Shown here piece by piece: positions 6,498 through 15,091 of a stretch of 39,434 nucleotides of DNA. The stretch is from an uncultured Clostridia bacterium. GTDB taxonomy: Bacteria > Bacillota > Clostridia > Oscillospirales > Butyricicoccaceae. Where the stretch lies: contig CALWJQ010000036.1 in the NCBI GenBank assembly GCA_944381055.1, forward strand, positions 1-39,434, read 5' to 3'. Each line of letters opens with the position of its first letter. The first letter of the stretch is position 1. The notes under the pieces are model-generated. The model was not told where the DNA came from. It made no database searches and saw nothing but the letters and a program-made list of their open reading frames with translations. The translations under genes and the position numbers were made by a program.

Positions 6498-9396
6498 GGC
6501 GTTCTCTCCTCTCTTCCAGCGCGGCCAGCAGGCTGCGCACACGGATTTTCACCGCGCCCAGGTTGGTAATCTCGTCAATTTTGATCTGGGTATACAGCTT
6601 TTTCCCCTCACGCAGAATGCGCCGGACCTCGTCGGTCGTGATGGCGTCGACCCCGCAGCCAAACGAGACAAGCTGCACAAGATCCATGTCCGGGAAACGG
6701 CAGACGTGGCGGGCCGCGGCGTACAGCCGCGCGTGATAAGTCCACTGGTTGAGCACTGATACCCGCTGCGGCGGTTCGAGATGGCTGACCGCGTCTTCCG
6801 ACACGACGGCCGCGCCGAGCGAGCAGATCAGCTGGTCGATGCCGTGGCTGACCTCGGGGTCGATGTGGTAGGGCCGCCCCGACAGCACGATGATGTGCTT
6901 CCCCTCGCTGCGGGCGCGTTCGATGATGCGCGCCCCCTCGGCGCGGATCGCGTCCAGGTAGCGCTGCCGCCCGGCAAACCCCGCTTCCATGGCCCGCTGC
7001 GCGTCGCGGACCGCGATGTCGCCCATCACCGGCCGCAAAATGCGGACGATGTGTTTGGGGAAGTCCTTTTCGCGGTGCAGTCCGACGTAATCATAAATCA
7101 GGGGCGCCTTTCCGTCATAGGATCCGGCGATGACCTCGGGGTAATAGGCGACAACCGGGCAGTTATAATGGTTGTCACCCGTGTGCTCGTCGATGTTGTA
7201 GCTCATGCAGGGATAAAAAATAAAGTCGACATCCTGCTTTTTCAGCGCTTCGACGTGGCCGTGCATCAGCTTGGCCGGGTAACAGACCGTGTCCGACGGA
7301 ATGGTTCCCTGTCCGGACAAATACAGCTCCCGATCCGACACCGGCGACGGCACGGTCTGCCAGCCCAGCGCGGCGAAAAAGTCCCGCCAGAACGGATAGA
7401 GCTCGTACATGTTGAGCCCCATGGGGATCCCGACCCGGCCCTTTGCGCCGGGGACTTCGGGCGTTTCGCGCACGAGGCGGCGCTTGGTTTCGTACAAATC
7501 AAACCCGCTCTGGGTGTCGCGGTGCGTAATGGGGCGCTCGCAGCGGTTGCCGCTCAGGAACCGGCGCCCGCCGTCAAAACGGTTGACGGTCAGGCGGCAC
7601 CGGTTGGGGCACAGGCCGCACGACGCGGCCGTCACCTCGTGCGAAAAATGTTCCAGCCCGGCGGCAGACAGCAGCGTGCTTTCGCCCTGCCGGCGGCGTT
7701 CCAGCCCGTACAAGGCGGCCCCATAGGCCCCCATCAGGCCGGCGATGTCTGGGCAGACAACCTGGCAGCCCATTTCCTTTTCAAACGCGCGCAGCACGGC
7801 GTGGTTATAAAACGTCCCGCCCTGGACGACAACGTGCCGGCCCAGCTCTTCGGGGGATGTCGCGCGGATGACCTTGTACAGCGCGTTTTTGACGACGCTG
7901 ATGGACAGCCCGGCCGAGATGTTTTCAATACTGGCCCCGTCCTTCTGCGCCTGTTTGACCGACGAGTTCATGAACACCGTGCAGCGCGATCCCAAATCGA
8001 CCGGCCGGTCGGCGAACAGCCCGAGCCGGGCAAAGTCGCGCACCGAATAGCCGAGCGCGCCGGCAAAGGTCTGCAAAAAAGACCCGCAGCCTGACGAGCA
8101 GGCTTCGTTGAGAAAAATGTCCGAAATGGCGCCGTCTTCGGCCTTAAAGCACTTCATATCCTGGCCGCCGATATCGATGACAAAGTCGACCTGCGGCAAA
8201 AAGCGCCGCGCCGCCGTAAAATGGGCAACCGTTTCGACAATGCCGAAATCGGCGCAAAACGCCGCCTTGACCAGGTCTTCGCCGTAGCCGGTCGTCGTAC
8301 AGGCGCGCACACGGACATCGGGGTTTTCGGCGTACATTTCCTGCAAAAACGCGCGCACCAGCGGGACGGGATTGCCGCCCGACGGCTGGTAGCGTGAAAA
8401 GACCAGCCGGCCTTCGCTGTCGACAGCCGCCGTTTTGACGGTCGTTGAACCGGCGTCGATGCCTACCCAGATTTCACGGGCGTCTTTGAGCTCGCCTTTG
8501 GGCACGGCGGCCCGCTCATGCCGCTCGCAGAACAGGCGGTATTCTTCCTGCGAAGCAAAAAGAGGCTCGCCGCCGCGGTAGTCGGCCGACGACGAATACC
8601 CGCGCAGCCGCACGGCCGCGTCAGTCAGATCCTGTGCCTGCGGGGCGTAAAAAGCCGCGCCCAGCGCAACATAGTACAATGAGTTCGGGGGGCACACCCC
8701 GGTCAGATGAAGCTGTTCGTCAAAAGCCTGGCGCAGATGGGGCAAAAAGGTCAGCGGCCCGCCCAGATACAGCACGCGCCCGCGGATGGGCCGGCCCTGC
8801 GCCAGCCCGGCGATGGTCTGGCTGACCACGGCGTGCAGAATACTCATGCAGATGTCGCTTTTCTGCGCCCCCTGATTGAGCAGCGGCTGGATGTCGCTTT
8901 TGGCGAACACGCCGCAGCGCGACGCGATGTCGTACCGGCGGGTGCTGTGCGCGGCGGCTTCGTCCATTTCGTCAGGCGTCATGCCCAAAAGCGTCCCCAT
9001 CTGGTCGATGAACGCGCCGGTGCCGCCGGCGCACGAGCCGTTCATGCGCACTTCGACGCCGCCGGTCAAAAACAGGATTTTGGCGTCTTCGCCGCCCAGC
9101 TCGATGATAACGTCGGCCCGGCTGCCCAGCCGGTCGGCAGCCAGACGCGTGGCGTATACCTCCTGCACAAAGGGAATGCCGCATTTTTCGGCAATGCCCA
9201 TGCCGGCCGACCCTGACAGCGCCAGCAGAACCGGGCCCGCGCCGGGGAAACGCGCGGCCAGCTGGTCGAGAAGTTCGGCGGCCCGCGGAGCGATGTGCGA
9301 ATAATGCCGCTCGTACGTGTGATATAAAAGCTCGCCGCTGTCCGACAGCGCGACACATTTGATGGTGGTAGAACCGATGTCCAGACCTACGCGCAT
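6469..9396 (-). CDS. BadF/BadG/HgdC-type CoA-dehydratase activase with DUF2229 domain
   Basis: A 975-residue cytoplasmic protein with two ASKHA-fold ATPase domains. The first opens MRVGLDIGSTTIKC and holds NGSCAGGTGAFIDQM; the second opens at about residue 310 with VGIDAGSTTVKT and holds EACSSGCGSFLQTFA. The Cys residues in both segments correspond to the ligand that bridges a 4Fe-4S cluster in HgdC-type activators, which use ATP to drive a low-potential electron into a radical dehydratase. From about residue 630 follows a DUF2229 domain (GIPMGLNMYELYPFWRDFF, TVCYPAKLMHGHVEAL, FYPCMSYN). It is the first gene of a two-gene operon; the partner HgdB-like part follows with a 29-nt overlap. The physiological substrate of this widespread fused family is not established. 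Confidence 0.9.
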   Translation of the reverse strand: MRVGLDIGSTTIKCVALSDSGELLYHTYERHYSHIAPRAAELLDQLAARFPGAGPVLLALSGSAGMGIAEKCGIPFVQEVYATRLAADRLGSRADVIIELGGEDAKILFLTGGVEVRMNGSCAGGTGAFIDQMGTLLGMTPDEMDEAAAHSTRRYDIASRCGVFAKSDIQPLLNQGAQKSDICMSILHAVVSQTIAGLAQGRPIRGRVLYLGGPLTFLPHLRQAFDEQLHLTGVCPPNSLYYVALGAAFYAPQAQDLTDAAVRLRGYSSSADYRGGEPLFASQEEYRLFCERHERAAVPKGELKDAREIWVGIDAGSTTVKTAAVDSEGRLVFSRYQPSGGNPVPLVRAFLQEMYAENPDVRVRACTTTGYGEDLVKAAFCADFGIVETVAHFTAARRFLPQVDFVIDIGGQDMKCFKAEDGAISDIFLNEACSSGCGSFLQTFAGALGYSVRDFARLGLFADRPVDLGSRCTVFMNSSVKQAQKDGASIENISAGLSISVVKNALYKVIRATSPEELGRHVVVQGGTFYNHAVLRAFEKEMGCQVVCPDIAGLMGAYGAALYGLERRRQGESTLLSAAGLEHFSHEVTAASCGLCPNRCRLTVNRFDGGRRFLSGNRCERPITHRDTQSGFDLYETKRRLVRETPEVPGAKGRVGIPMGLNMYELYPFWRDFFAALGWQTVPSPVSDRELYLSGQGTIPSDTVCYPAKLMHGHVEALKKQDVDFIFYPCMSYNIDEHTGDNHYNCPVVAYYPEVIAGSYDGKAPLIYDYVGLHREKDFPKHIVRILRPVMGDIAVRDAQRAMEAGFAGRQRYLDAIRAEGARIIERARSEGKHIIVLSGRPYHIDPEVSHGIDQLICSLGAAVVSEDAVSHLEPPQRVSVLNQWTYHARLYAAARHVCRFPDMDLVQLVSFGCGVDAITTDEVRRILREGKKLYTQIKIDEITNLGAVKIRVRSLLAALEERRERHGTVPAVQA

Positions 9397-9443
9397 GTAG
9401 AGGCCTCCCCGAATGATTAGGCTGGCTAAGTATTTTACTCCTT

Positions 9444-9472
9444 ATTATACGAGGTTTTGTCGAAAAAAACAA
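9444..9472 (-). promoter_or_regulatory. Promoter of the activase operon
   Basis: On the minus strand, TTGTTT (9467-9472), 17-bp spacer and a perfect TATAAT (9444-9449). It lies about 50 bp before the activase ATG and back to back with the nagB promoter. Confidence 0.7.
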
Positions 9473-9497
9473 CCCGCCAAATTACGAGCCTGGGCGA

Positions 9498-9527
9498 TTG
9501 CGGACCGCAGGCGCTCTGTGGTACAAT
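9498..9527 (+). promoter_or_regulatory. Promoter of nagB
   Basis: TTGCGG (9498-9503), 18-bp spacer and TACAAT (9522-9527). The -10 is preceded by tgtgg, giving the Gram-positive -16 extension TGTGGTACAAT. Confidence 0.7.
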
Positions 9528-9589
9528 AAGGGCAGGAAATTTTGTTTGCACAGCCCGCGCAAAAGCGCGGCTTACAGCAGGGAGGCAAT

Positions 9590-10309
9590 ATGAAAATCAT
9601 CCGGGCCAGGGATTACAGGGACATGAGCCGAAAGGCGGCCAATATCATTTCCGCGCAGGTCATCCTGCGCCCGAACTGCGTGCTCGGCCTGTGCAGCGGC
9701 GAGACGCCGATCGGGACGTACCAGCAGCTTGTCGAATGGTATGACAAAGACGACATCGATTTTTCCGCCGTCAAGGTCGTCTGCCTGGACGAATATGTCG
9801 GCGTGCCCGCCGGCGACCCGCACACCTTTCGGTATTTTCTGGGCAGCTGCCTGTTTGACTGCGTCAACCTTCCAAGCGGGAATATTTTTTATCCCGACGG
9901 CATGGCGCAGGACTTGCAGGCGGAATGCGACCGCTACGACCATATTATTGAAGACCTGGGCGGTATAGACCTTCAGCTTCTGGGCCTGGGCTACAACGGG
10001 CACATCGGGTTTAACGAGCCCGGGTCGGCCTTTGAAAAGACCACCCACTGCGTCCGTCTGGCCGAAGGCACCCGCCGCGCCAACGCACGTTATTTTGACA
10101 GTATGCACGACGTGCCGACGCAGGCGCTGACGCTGGGCATCAAGTCCATCATGCAGGCCAAAAAAATCCTGCTCATTGTCAGCGGCGAAGACAAAAGCTA
10201 TGTGCTCGAGCAGGCTCTGTTCGGCCCGGTCACGCCGCGTGTGCCGGCGTCCATTTTGCAGCTGCACCCCGACGTCACCGTCGTCGAGCACGACGCGCTG
10301 CGCCTGTAA
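9590..10309 (+). CDS. nagB: Glucosamine-6-phosphate deaminase
   Basis: A 239-residue enzyme that converts glucosamine 6-phosphate to fructose 6-phosphate and ammonia, feeding amino sugars into glycolysis. Family motifs are clear: the phosphate-binding LGLCSGETPIGTYQ (32-45), VCLDEYVG with the catalytic acidic pair D67/E68, and GLGYNGHIGFNEPG (132-145) with the catalytic His138. The Asn before Gly-His is seen in several Gram-positive NagB proteins. The ATG at 9590 has the ribosome binding site ggagg at 9581-9585, so the longer open frame from 9542 is not used. It is transcribed alone, from its own promoter to its own terminator. Confidence 0.95.
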   Translation: MKIIRARDYRDMSRKAANIISAQVILRPNCVLGLCSGETPIGTYQQLVEWYDKDDIDFSAVKVVCLDEYVGVPAGDPHTFRYFLGSCLFDCVNLPSGNIFYPDGMAQDLQAECDRYDHIIEDLGGIDLQLLGLGYNGHIGFNEPGSAFEKTTHCVRLAEGTRRANARYFDSMHDVPTQALTLGIKSIMQAKKILLIVSGEDKSYVLEQALFGPVTPRVPASILQLHPDVTVVEHDALRL

Positions 10310-10317
10310 CGGAAAGC

Positions 10318-10347
10318 AAAAGGCGGGACCGCGGTCCCGCCTTTTTT
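10318..10347 (+). terminator. Terminator of nagB, possibly shared with ddl
   Basis: Nine-bp stem ggcgggacc / ggtcccgcc with a 2-nt apex, flanked by aaaa on the left and six T on the right. It lies between the convergent nagB and ddl genes, so it can serve both strands. Confidence 0.88.
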
Positions 10348-10355
10348 CACCGGTT

Positions 10356-11576
10356 TCAGTTTTTGCTGCCCGTCTTTCCGCCCAGCGTCACGCCGGCCAG
10401 CAGGTTGACGTCAAAGCTGTGGGTCAGCGCGCTCTGTTCGCGGCTGCGCTTGAGGGCCAAAGACACCATTTCGTCCAGCAGATCGGAAAACCCGAGCCCC
10501 GACGCTTCCCACAAATAAAAAGCCAGGCTGCCGGGAATGGTGTTGATTTCGTTGACGTACAGGGCTTTGGCTTCATCGTCAAGCAGCAGGTCGACGCGCG
10601 ACATGCCGGCGGCGTCGATGGCCAGGAAGGCGTTCCGGGCCAGCTCCTGCGCCTGCACGGCCAGCTCCGGCGGCAAATCGGCCGGCACCCGCCGCGCCAG
10701 CGACTGCATTCCCGCGCCGCCCGTCTTTCCGCCGCCCGGCGCCCCTTTGGCCCCCTGTTTTCCCCCGCCGCCCGACTGATATTTGTCGGCATAGGTGAGG
10801 AAGTCCGTTGCGTTGAGCGGTTCTTCGCACACGCTGACGCGGGTTTCGTCCCGGTCGCCCAACACGGCGCAGTTGATTTCGCGCAGGTGGGGGACGGCCT
10901 TTTCACACAGCACCACGGATGCGTACTGCAGGGCGCCGCGGATTTTCTCTTCCAGCCCGGCGCGGTCGCGCGCCTTGCCGATCCCGACGCTCGAGCCCAG
11001 GTTGACCGGCTTGACAATGACCGGCCAGCCGAGCGCGCTTTCAATCCGCCCGATCTGTCCGGACGGATCGGCATAAAACTGCCCGGCCGTCAGGCGGACG
11101 CCGTCGGCGACCGGCAGACCGGCCGCACGGAACAGGCATTTCATGGTCCACTTGTCCATGCCCGCGGCGCTCGCCGCCACGTCGCACCCGGTGTACGGCA
11201 CGCCGAGATATTCAAAAAAACCCTGAAGCGCCCCGTCTTCAACCCCGGTCCCGTGGACGACGGGAATGGCGACGTCGAGCGCGCACACTTCGCCTTTTCC
11301 AAAACGCGGCGCCGGCCAGCGCAAAAGCGCCGTTCTCCCATCGACGAAAGCGGGCACCACCTGCTGCGCCTGCCGCAGCGCCGCCGGAATGTCGCGCCAG
11401 GTCTCCATTTTCCCCAGGTGGCTGCCGGTAAAAAAGCGGTTGTCTTTGGTGATATAGACCGGCACGACCTCGTACTTTTCCCGATCCAGGGCCGCGATGG
11501 CCTGCATGGCAGAAATAACCGAAACTTCGTGTTCGACGCTCTTGCCGCCGAAAAACACGCCGGCGCGTATTTTCAT
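10356..11576 (-). CDS. ddl: D-alanine--D-alanine ligase
   Basis: A 406-residue ATP-grasp ligase that joins two D-Ala for peptidoglycan synthesis. Motifs: the N-terminal GGKSVEHEVSVISA, HGTGVEDGALQGFFEYLGVP, the ATP-binding KPVNLGSSVGIGKA and the C-terminal YVNEINTIPGSLAFYLWE. The ATG at 11576 has the AAAGG ribosome binding site at proper distance; the ATG three codons upstream overlaps that site. Odd feature: after ADKYQS in the mobile active-site loop there is a 21-residue Gly/Lys-rich insertion (nt 10710-10772) before MQSLARRVPADLP. It is the last gene of the hydrolase-murF-ddl operon, 22 nt after the murF-like gene. D-Ala-D-Ala specificity is inferred; a D-Ala-D-lactate or D-Ala-D-Ser ligase cannot be fully excluded. 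Confidence 0.9.
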   Translation of the reverse strand: MKIRAGVFFGGKSVEHEVSVISAMQAIAALDREKYEVVPVYITKDNRFFTGSHLGKMETWRDIPAALRQAQQVVPAFVDGRTALLRWPAPRFGKGEVCALDVAIPVVHGTGVEDGALQGFFEYLGVPYTGCDVAASAAGMDKWTMKCLFRAAGLPVADGVRLTAGQFYADPSGQIGRIESALGWPVIVKPVNLGSSVGIGKARDRAGLEEKIRGALQYASVVLCEKAVPHLREINCAVLGDRDETRVSVCEEPLNATDFLTYADKYQSGGGGKQGAKGAPGGGKTGGAGMQSLARRVPADLPPELAVQAQELARNAFLAIDAAGMSRVDLLLDDEAKALYVNEINTIPGSLAFYLWEASGLGFSDLLDEMVSLALKRSREQSALTHSFDVNLLAGVTLGGKTGSKN

Positions 11577-11598
11577 AAGGATCATCCTTTGCAGTGGA

Positions 11599-13173
11599 TT
11601 AGCGGTAGCTGTCCGGCAGATCGTTGAGCAGCAGCACCGTGCGTTCGCTCCCCCCGGGCAGCGACGCCGCGTAATTCAAGCCGTCCCGGACGTCGTCAAA
11701 GACGGCGATGCGGTTTTCAGGGAAGCCTGCGTCCAGCAGCCCTTCACGGATGGGCGGCGCCTGCCGCCGTCCGATGAGGACGGCATAATCGCAGCAGGCC
11801 GCGGCCTGCCGGCCCAGCTCAAAGTTGAGAGGGCGTTCACGCTCGCCCAGCTCGACCAGCCCCGGGGTGACGACGATGCGCCCGCCCGCAGGGAACCCGG
11901 CCAGGGTTTCCAGCGCGACCGCCGCCCCCTGCGGGTTGGAATTGTAAGCGTCGTCAATCAGGGTATAGGCCCCGGCGTTTTTAAGCTGCAAACGGTGCTC
12001 GACGCTTTGCAGCCGCCCCACGGGCGCCCGCAGGGCGTCCAGCGGGACGCCGAGCCGGTGCGCGGCCGCGACGGCCAGCGCCACGTCCTGCAAATTGGCC
12101 CGTCCGAGCAGCCGCATTTCAAAGCCGGCCGACTCGCCGCCGGGCGCCGTCATGGTAAACCGCGTGCCGTGCGGGCCGTACTGCACGCCGCTGAGGCGGT
12201 AGTCGCAGTCGCCGCCGCTGCCGCAGCGGATCACGCCGCCGTCGTACCGGCGGCCGCTGATGGCCTCGCAGTCCCAATTCATCACCGTCTCGCCGCCCTT
12301 TTGCCGCACCGCGTCGTAAAGCTCGAGCTTTGTCCGCGCAATGTTCTCAAAAGAGCCGAAGGTTTCAAGATGCTGCTCCCCGATGGCAGTCAAAACGCCG
12401 ACGTCAGGCGCAACCAGCCGGCAGATGTCGGCAATGTCGCCGACATGGCGGGCCCCCATTTCGCACAGAAAAACCTGATGTGTGGGCCGCAGCCCCTCGC
12501 GGATAGCGCGGGTGACGCCCAGCGTGGTGTTATAGTTGCCCGGCGTCATGTAAACATGCCGGAAAGGTGATAACAAAGCGTATAAATAATGTTTTGTGCT
12601 CGTTTTCCCGTAACTTCCCGTAATACCGACGACGGTCAGGCCGGGCATTCCTCGCACGATAGCGCGCGCCTCGTCGATATACTTCTGCGCGATTCGGCGT
12701 TCGACAGGGGCGTTCACTGCGTTGCAGACCGCGGCCAGCCACGGCGTCAGGCAGGCGTACAGGCTGAGCGCAAAAAGACACAGCGGCGGCCAGAGCCAGA
12801 GCGTGACTGCGCACAAAAGCGCGCACAGCCCCCACTCGCAGGCGAGCAGGCGCTTGACGCGCGCCGTAAAGACCAGCGGCTTTTTGGCATCCCGGCCGTG
12901 CCGGGGCGGGTTGAGCCAGAGCTGAAACAGTGAAAAGGCGCACACGGCCCACCCCGAGACAGAAAGGGGCAGCGCCAGGGACAGCAGGCCCGCCGGCAGC
13001 ACGACCCAGCGGCGCGCAGGCGTCCACTGCGCGCGGTTTTCACGCAGCCAGCGGAAGTATGACGGGTTCTGGTACGAGCACTGCTGCAAAATGTGCGTCC
13101 AGCGCAGCGACATGCGGCAGGTGACAGCCAAAAGGCCGGCGATTCCCGCCAGCGTGGAAAGCATGAGGAGCAT
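11599..13173 (-). CDS. MurF-like UDP-MurNAc-tripeptide--D-Ala-D-Ala ligase with N-terminal membrane anchor
   Basis: A 524-residue Mur ligase. About 170 N-terminal residues carry roughly four hydrophobic segments, for example LSTLAGIAGLLAVTC and SVSGWAVCAFSLFQLWL. The catalytic part follows: P-loop GITGSYGKTSTKH, NYNTTLGVTRAIREGL, EMGARHVGDIADIC with IGEQHLETFGS, and IDDAYNSNPQGAAVALETL in the C-terminal domain. The enzyme would add D-Ala-D-Ala to the peptidoglycan precursor, and the neighbouring ddl supplies that dipeptide. The ATG has an AAAGGAG site 6 nt upstream. Clostridia often have this anchored paralogue beside a classical soluble MurF, so this copy may be specialised; that part is inference. 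Confidence 0.87.
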   Translation of the reverse strand: MLLMLSTLAGIAGLLAVTCRMSLRWTHILQQCSYQNPSYFRWLRENRAQWTPARRWVVLPAGLLSLALPLSVSGWAVCAFSLFQLWLNPPRHGRDAKKPLVFTARVKRLLACEWGLCALLCAVTLWLWPPLCLFALSLYACLTPWLAAVCNAVNAPVERRIAQKYIDEARAIVRGMPGLTVVGITGSYGKTSTKHYLYALLSPFRHVYMTPGNYNTTLGVTRAIREGLRPTHQVFLCEMGARHVGDIADICRLVAPDVGVLTAIGEQHLETFGSFENIARTKLELYDAVRQKGGETVMNWDCEAISGRRYDGGVIRCGSGGDCDYRLSGVQYGPHGTRFTMTAPGGESAGFEMRLLGRANLQDVALAVAAAHRLGVPLDALRAPVGRLQSVEHRLQLKNAGAYTLIDDAYNSNPQGAAVALETLAGFPAGGRIVVTPGLVELGERERPLNFELGRQAAACCDYAVLIGRRQAPPIREGLLDAGFPENRIAVFDDVRDGLNYAASLPGGSERTVLLLNDLPDSYR

Positions 13174-13188
13174 GGCGTTCTCCTTTGT

Positions 13189-13974
13189 TCAGTCTGAATC
13201 GGTCTTCAGCCCCAGGTAAGACTCTAAAATCCCTTTAAACTGCGGCCAGTTGTCGGCAAACGGGAAGTGCCCGGCCTTTTGGACGACCGCCAGCCCGGCG
13301 TTGGGCAGAAGCCGCTCCATTTCCTGCCCGTCGGACAGCGGCGTCGCCGTGTCGTTTTCCCCCCAGACGAGCAGGACTTCGGCCGTGACCGCCGGCATGA
13401 GCGGCCGCAGGTCGGCGCTGACGACATTGGACAGCGTCGCGCGCATGACAGGGGTCGCCGCGCGGTAGTCGGCTGACGAACGCCTGTCGCGCACGACTTC
13501 GTAACGCTCGGCAAAGAGCGGCGCCGTCAGGCGCGCCGTCCCCAGCGCGCGCAGCAGCCGATAAGCGCGCTGGCGCAGTTTCCACCCGGCCGACCGGCGG
13601 GGCGGAATACCGGCGGCGTCGATAAAAATGGCGCGGCCGCAGCGCAGCGGGCAGCCGGAATCGGACAAAAGCCGCACGGCAATACGCCCGCCGTGCGAGT
13701 GGCAGACCACCGCCGCCCGGTCAATCCCCAGTTCACGGCAGAAATCCAGGGTAAAGGCGACGTAGTCGTCGAGTGTCAGGGGCGCGGGCGGTTCGTCGGT
13801 ACCGCCGACCCCCGGCATGTCAAAGGCAACGACACGGAAGCGCCGGGCCAAAAGCGCAAGCACCGGCTGATAGGCCGTGACAGGCGCCGCCCAGCCGTGC
13901 AGGAACAGCGCGGTTTCGGGCCCCTGCCCCAGCACCTCGTAATGGACGGAAAGTCCCCGTATGGTCGTTTTCAA
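13189..13974 (-). CDS. Alpha/beta hydrolase
   Basis: A 261-residue alpha/beta-hydrolase-fold protein. The oxyanion-hole segment FLHGWAAP lies near residues 24-31, the nucleophile elbow is C-H-S-H-G-G with Ser93, the acid is the Asp in WGENDTATPL and the base is the His in QKAGHFPFAD. It is cytoplasmic, with no signal peptide. It is the first gene of an operon with the murF-like and ddl genes (15-nt gap to the next start) and has its own promoter at 14008-14036. The substrate cannot be read from sequence. The context hints at cell-envelope work, but this is weak evidence. Confidence 0.88.
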   Translation of the reverse strand: MKTTIRGLSVHYEVLGQGPETALFLHGWAAPVTAYQPVLALLARRFRVVAFDMPGVGGTDEPPAPLTLDDYVAFTLDFCRELGIDRAAVVCHSHGGRIAVRLLSDSGCPLRCGRAIFIDAAGIPPRRSAGWKLRQRAYRLLRALGTARLTAPLFAERYEVVRDRRSSADYRAATPVMRATLSNVVSADLRPLMPAVTAEVLLVWGENDTATPLSDGQEMERLLPNAGLAVVQKAGHFPFADNWPQFKGILESYLGLKTDSD

Positions 13975-14007
13975 GCGCCGCTTCCCCCTCGATCATTCTG
14001 GCTTTTG

Positions 14008-14036
14008 ATTTTACCACAATCCGGACATTTTTGCAA
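14008..14036 (-). promoter_or_regulatory. Promoter of the hydrolase-murF-ddl operon
   Basis: On the minus strand, TTGCAA (14031-14036), exactly 17 bp, then TAAAAT (14008-14013), with the -16 extension TGTGG directly before the -10. Confidence 0.75.
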
Positions 14037-14053
14037 CGAAAAGCCGGCCTTTG

Positions 14054-14082
14054 TTGAACCGGCGGGGCAAATGTGTTATAAT
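14054..14082 (+). promoter_or_regulatory. Promoter of the HD-domain gene
   Basis: TTGAAC (14054-14059), exactly 17 bp, then a perfect TATAAT (14077-14082). It is back to back with the minus-strand hydrolase promoter, the -35 boxes only 17 bp apart. Confidence 0.82.
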
Positions 14083-14148
14083 TCTTCTATATACCGTTCA
14101 TTATGTCCGCTGTGTCCGGATTCTATATCAGCAAGGAGCGATCAATCA

Positions 14149-14724
14149 ATGTCTCACGTCCCCACTCTGGCCGAGGCCCGCGAGCTGCTGGGCCGCTATA
14201 ACAAGGAAGCCTTTCACCTGCGGCACGCCGAAATCGTTTCGGGCGTTATGGGCTGGTTCGCCCAGCAGTACGACTCTGAAAACGTCGAATACTGGAAGGC
14301 CGTCGGTATGCTGCACGACCTGGATTTCGAGCAGTGGCCCGAACAGCACTGCGTCAAGTGCCAGGAGCTGATGCGTCAGGCCGGCATCGACGAATCGGTC
14401 ATCCGCGCCTGCGCCAGCCACGGCTACGGCATCGGCGACATCGCAAGCGACATCCCGCCCGAGCGGCAGATGGAAAAGATCCTGTTCGCCGTCGACGAGC
14501 TGACCGGCCTTATCGGCGCGGCCGCCATCATGCGCCCGAGCAAAAGCGTGGCCGACATCGAGGTCTCAAGCGTCAAGAAAAAGTTCAAGGACAAAAAGTT
14601 TGCTGCCGGCTGCTCGCGCGAGGTCATTGCGCAGGGCGCCGAAATGCTGGGCTGGAGCCTTGAAGAACTGATGGAAAAAACCATCCTCGCCATGCGCAGC
14701 CTGATCGGCCAGATGGAGATCTGA
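14149..14724 (+). CDS. HD-domain hydrolase-like protein
   Basis: A 191-residue HD-superfamily protein, probably a metal-dependent phosphohydrolase. Candidate metal ligands are His26 (HLRHAEIV), the His56-Asp57 pair in GMLHDLDFE, His91 (ACASHGYG) and Asp116 (LFAVDELTGLIGA). The C-terminal half contains RPSKSVADIEVSSVKKKFKD and FAAGCSREVIAQGAEMLGW, strongly conserved in clostridial homologues as I recall them. The frame is open further left, but the start at 14149 is fixed by the ribosome binding site aaggag (14133-14138) and the promoter at 14054-14082. The natural substrate is unknown. Confidence 0.9.
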   Translation: MSHVPTLAEARELLGRYNKEAFHLRHAEIVSGVMGWFAQQYDSENVEYWKAVGMLHDLDFEQWPEQHCVKCQELMRQAGIDESVIRACASHGYGIGDIASDIPPERQMEKILFAVDELTGLIGAAAIMRPSKSVADIEVSSVKKKFKDKKFAAGCSREVIAQGAEMLGWSLEELMEKTILAMRSLIGQMEI

Positions 14725-14727
14725 CTT

Positions 14728-14934
14728 TTACAGCCCGCACGGGCCCGGCGCCGCCAGCGGGCAGTCAGGCTCTTTCAGCGCTTCCAGCAGGCCGTTTTTG
14801 ACAGCCGCCTTTCCCACCAGATACCCCAGCCCGAACAGCACGGCGAGCACGACGATGATGAGCAGGATGTTGTCGCTGATAAAATCCTGCGTCCCGCGGT
14901 CGCCGCGGGGGGCACATTCATAATCCACAGCCAT
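14728..14934 (-). CDS. Small single-pass membrane protein, unknown function
   Basis: A 68-residue predicted protein with one strongly hydrophobic segment (NILLIIVVLAVLFGLGYLVG, about residues 22-41) between a charged N-terminus (MAVDYECAPRGDRGTQDF) and a short C-terminal tail with two Cys. An AAAGGGG ribosome binding site precedes the ATG. It is convergent with the HD-domain gene (stop codons 3 bp apart) and divergent from the sigma factor gene. I do not recognise a family. Coding status rests on the clean membrane segment and ribosome binding site. Confidence 0.6.
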   Translation of the reverse strand: MAVDYECAPRGDRGTQDFISDNILLIIVVLAVLFGLGYLVGKAAVKNGLLEALKEPDCPLAAPGPCGL

Positions 14935-15091
14935 TCCCCTTTCTCAAACAGAACTGTTATGATTCTATGCGGTTTTCCGTCAAAGGGTTCGTGACGGCAA
15001 AAAAATTTTCGCGCCGCGCAATAAAACAGCCGCCTGACGCATGTATAAGACAAAGGCGGCCTGCGCAGGACGCGGCAGGAGGAGACCAAGC

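Noticed and set aside
6781..8094. Long plus-strand open frame (437 codons) opposite the activase gene
   Set aside because: A shadow frame of GC-rich coding DNA. The composition is Arg/Val/Asp/Gln-heavy with no recognisable motif, and the minus-strand protein is unmistakable.
10176..11627. 483-codon plus-strand frame opposite ddl and the end of nagB
   Set aside because: It overlaps two clear genes in the antisense or shifted frame, has no ribosome binding site and crosses the nagB terminator.
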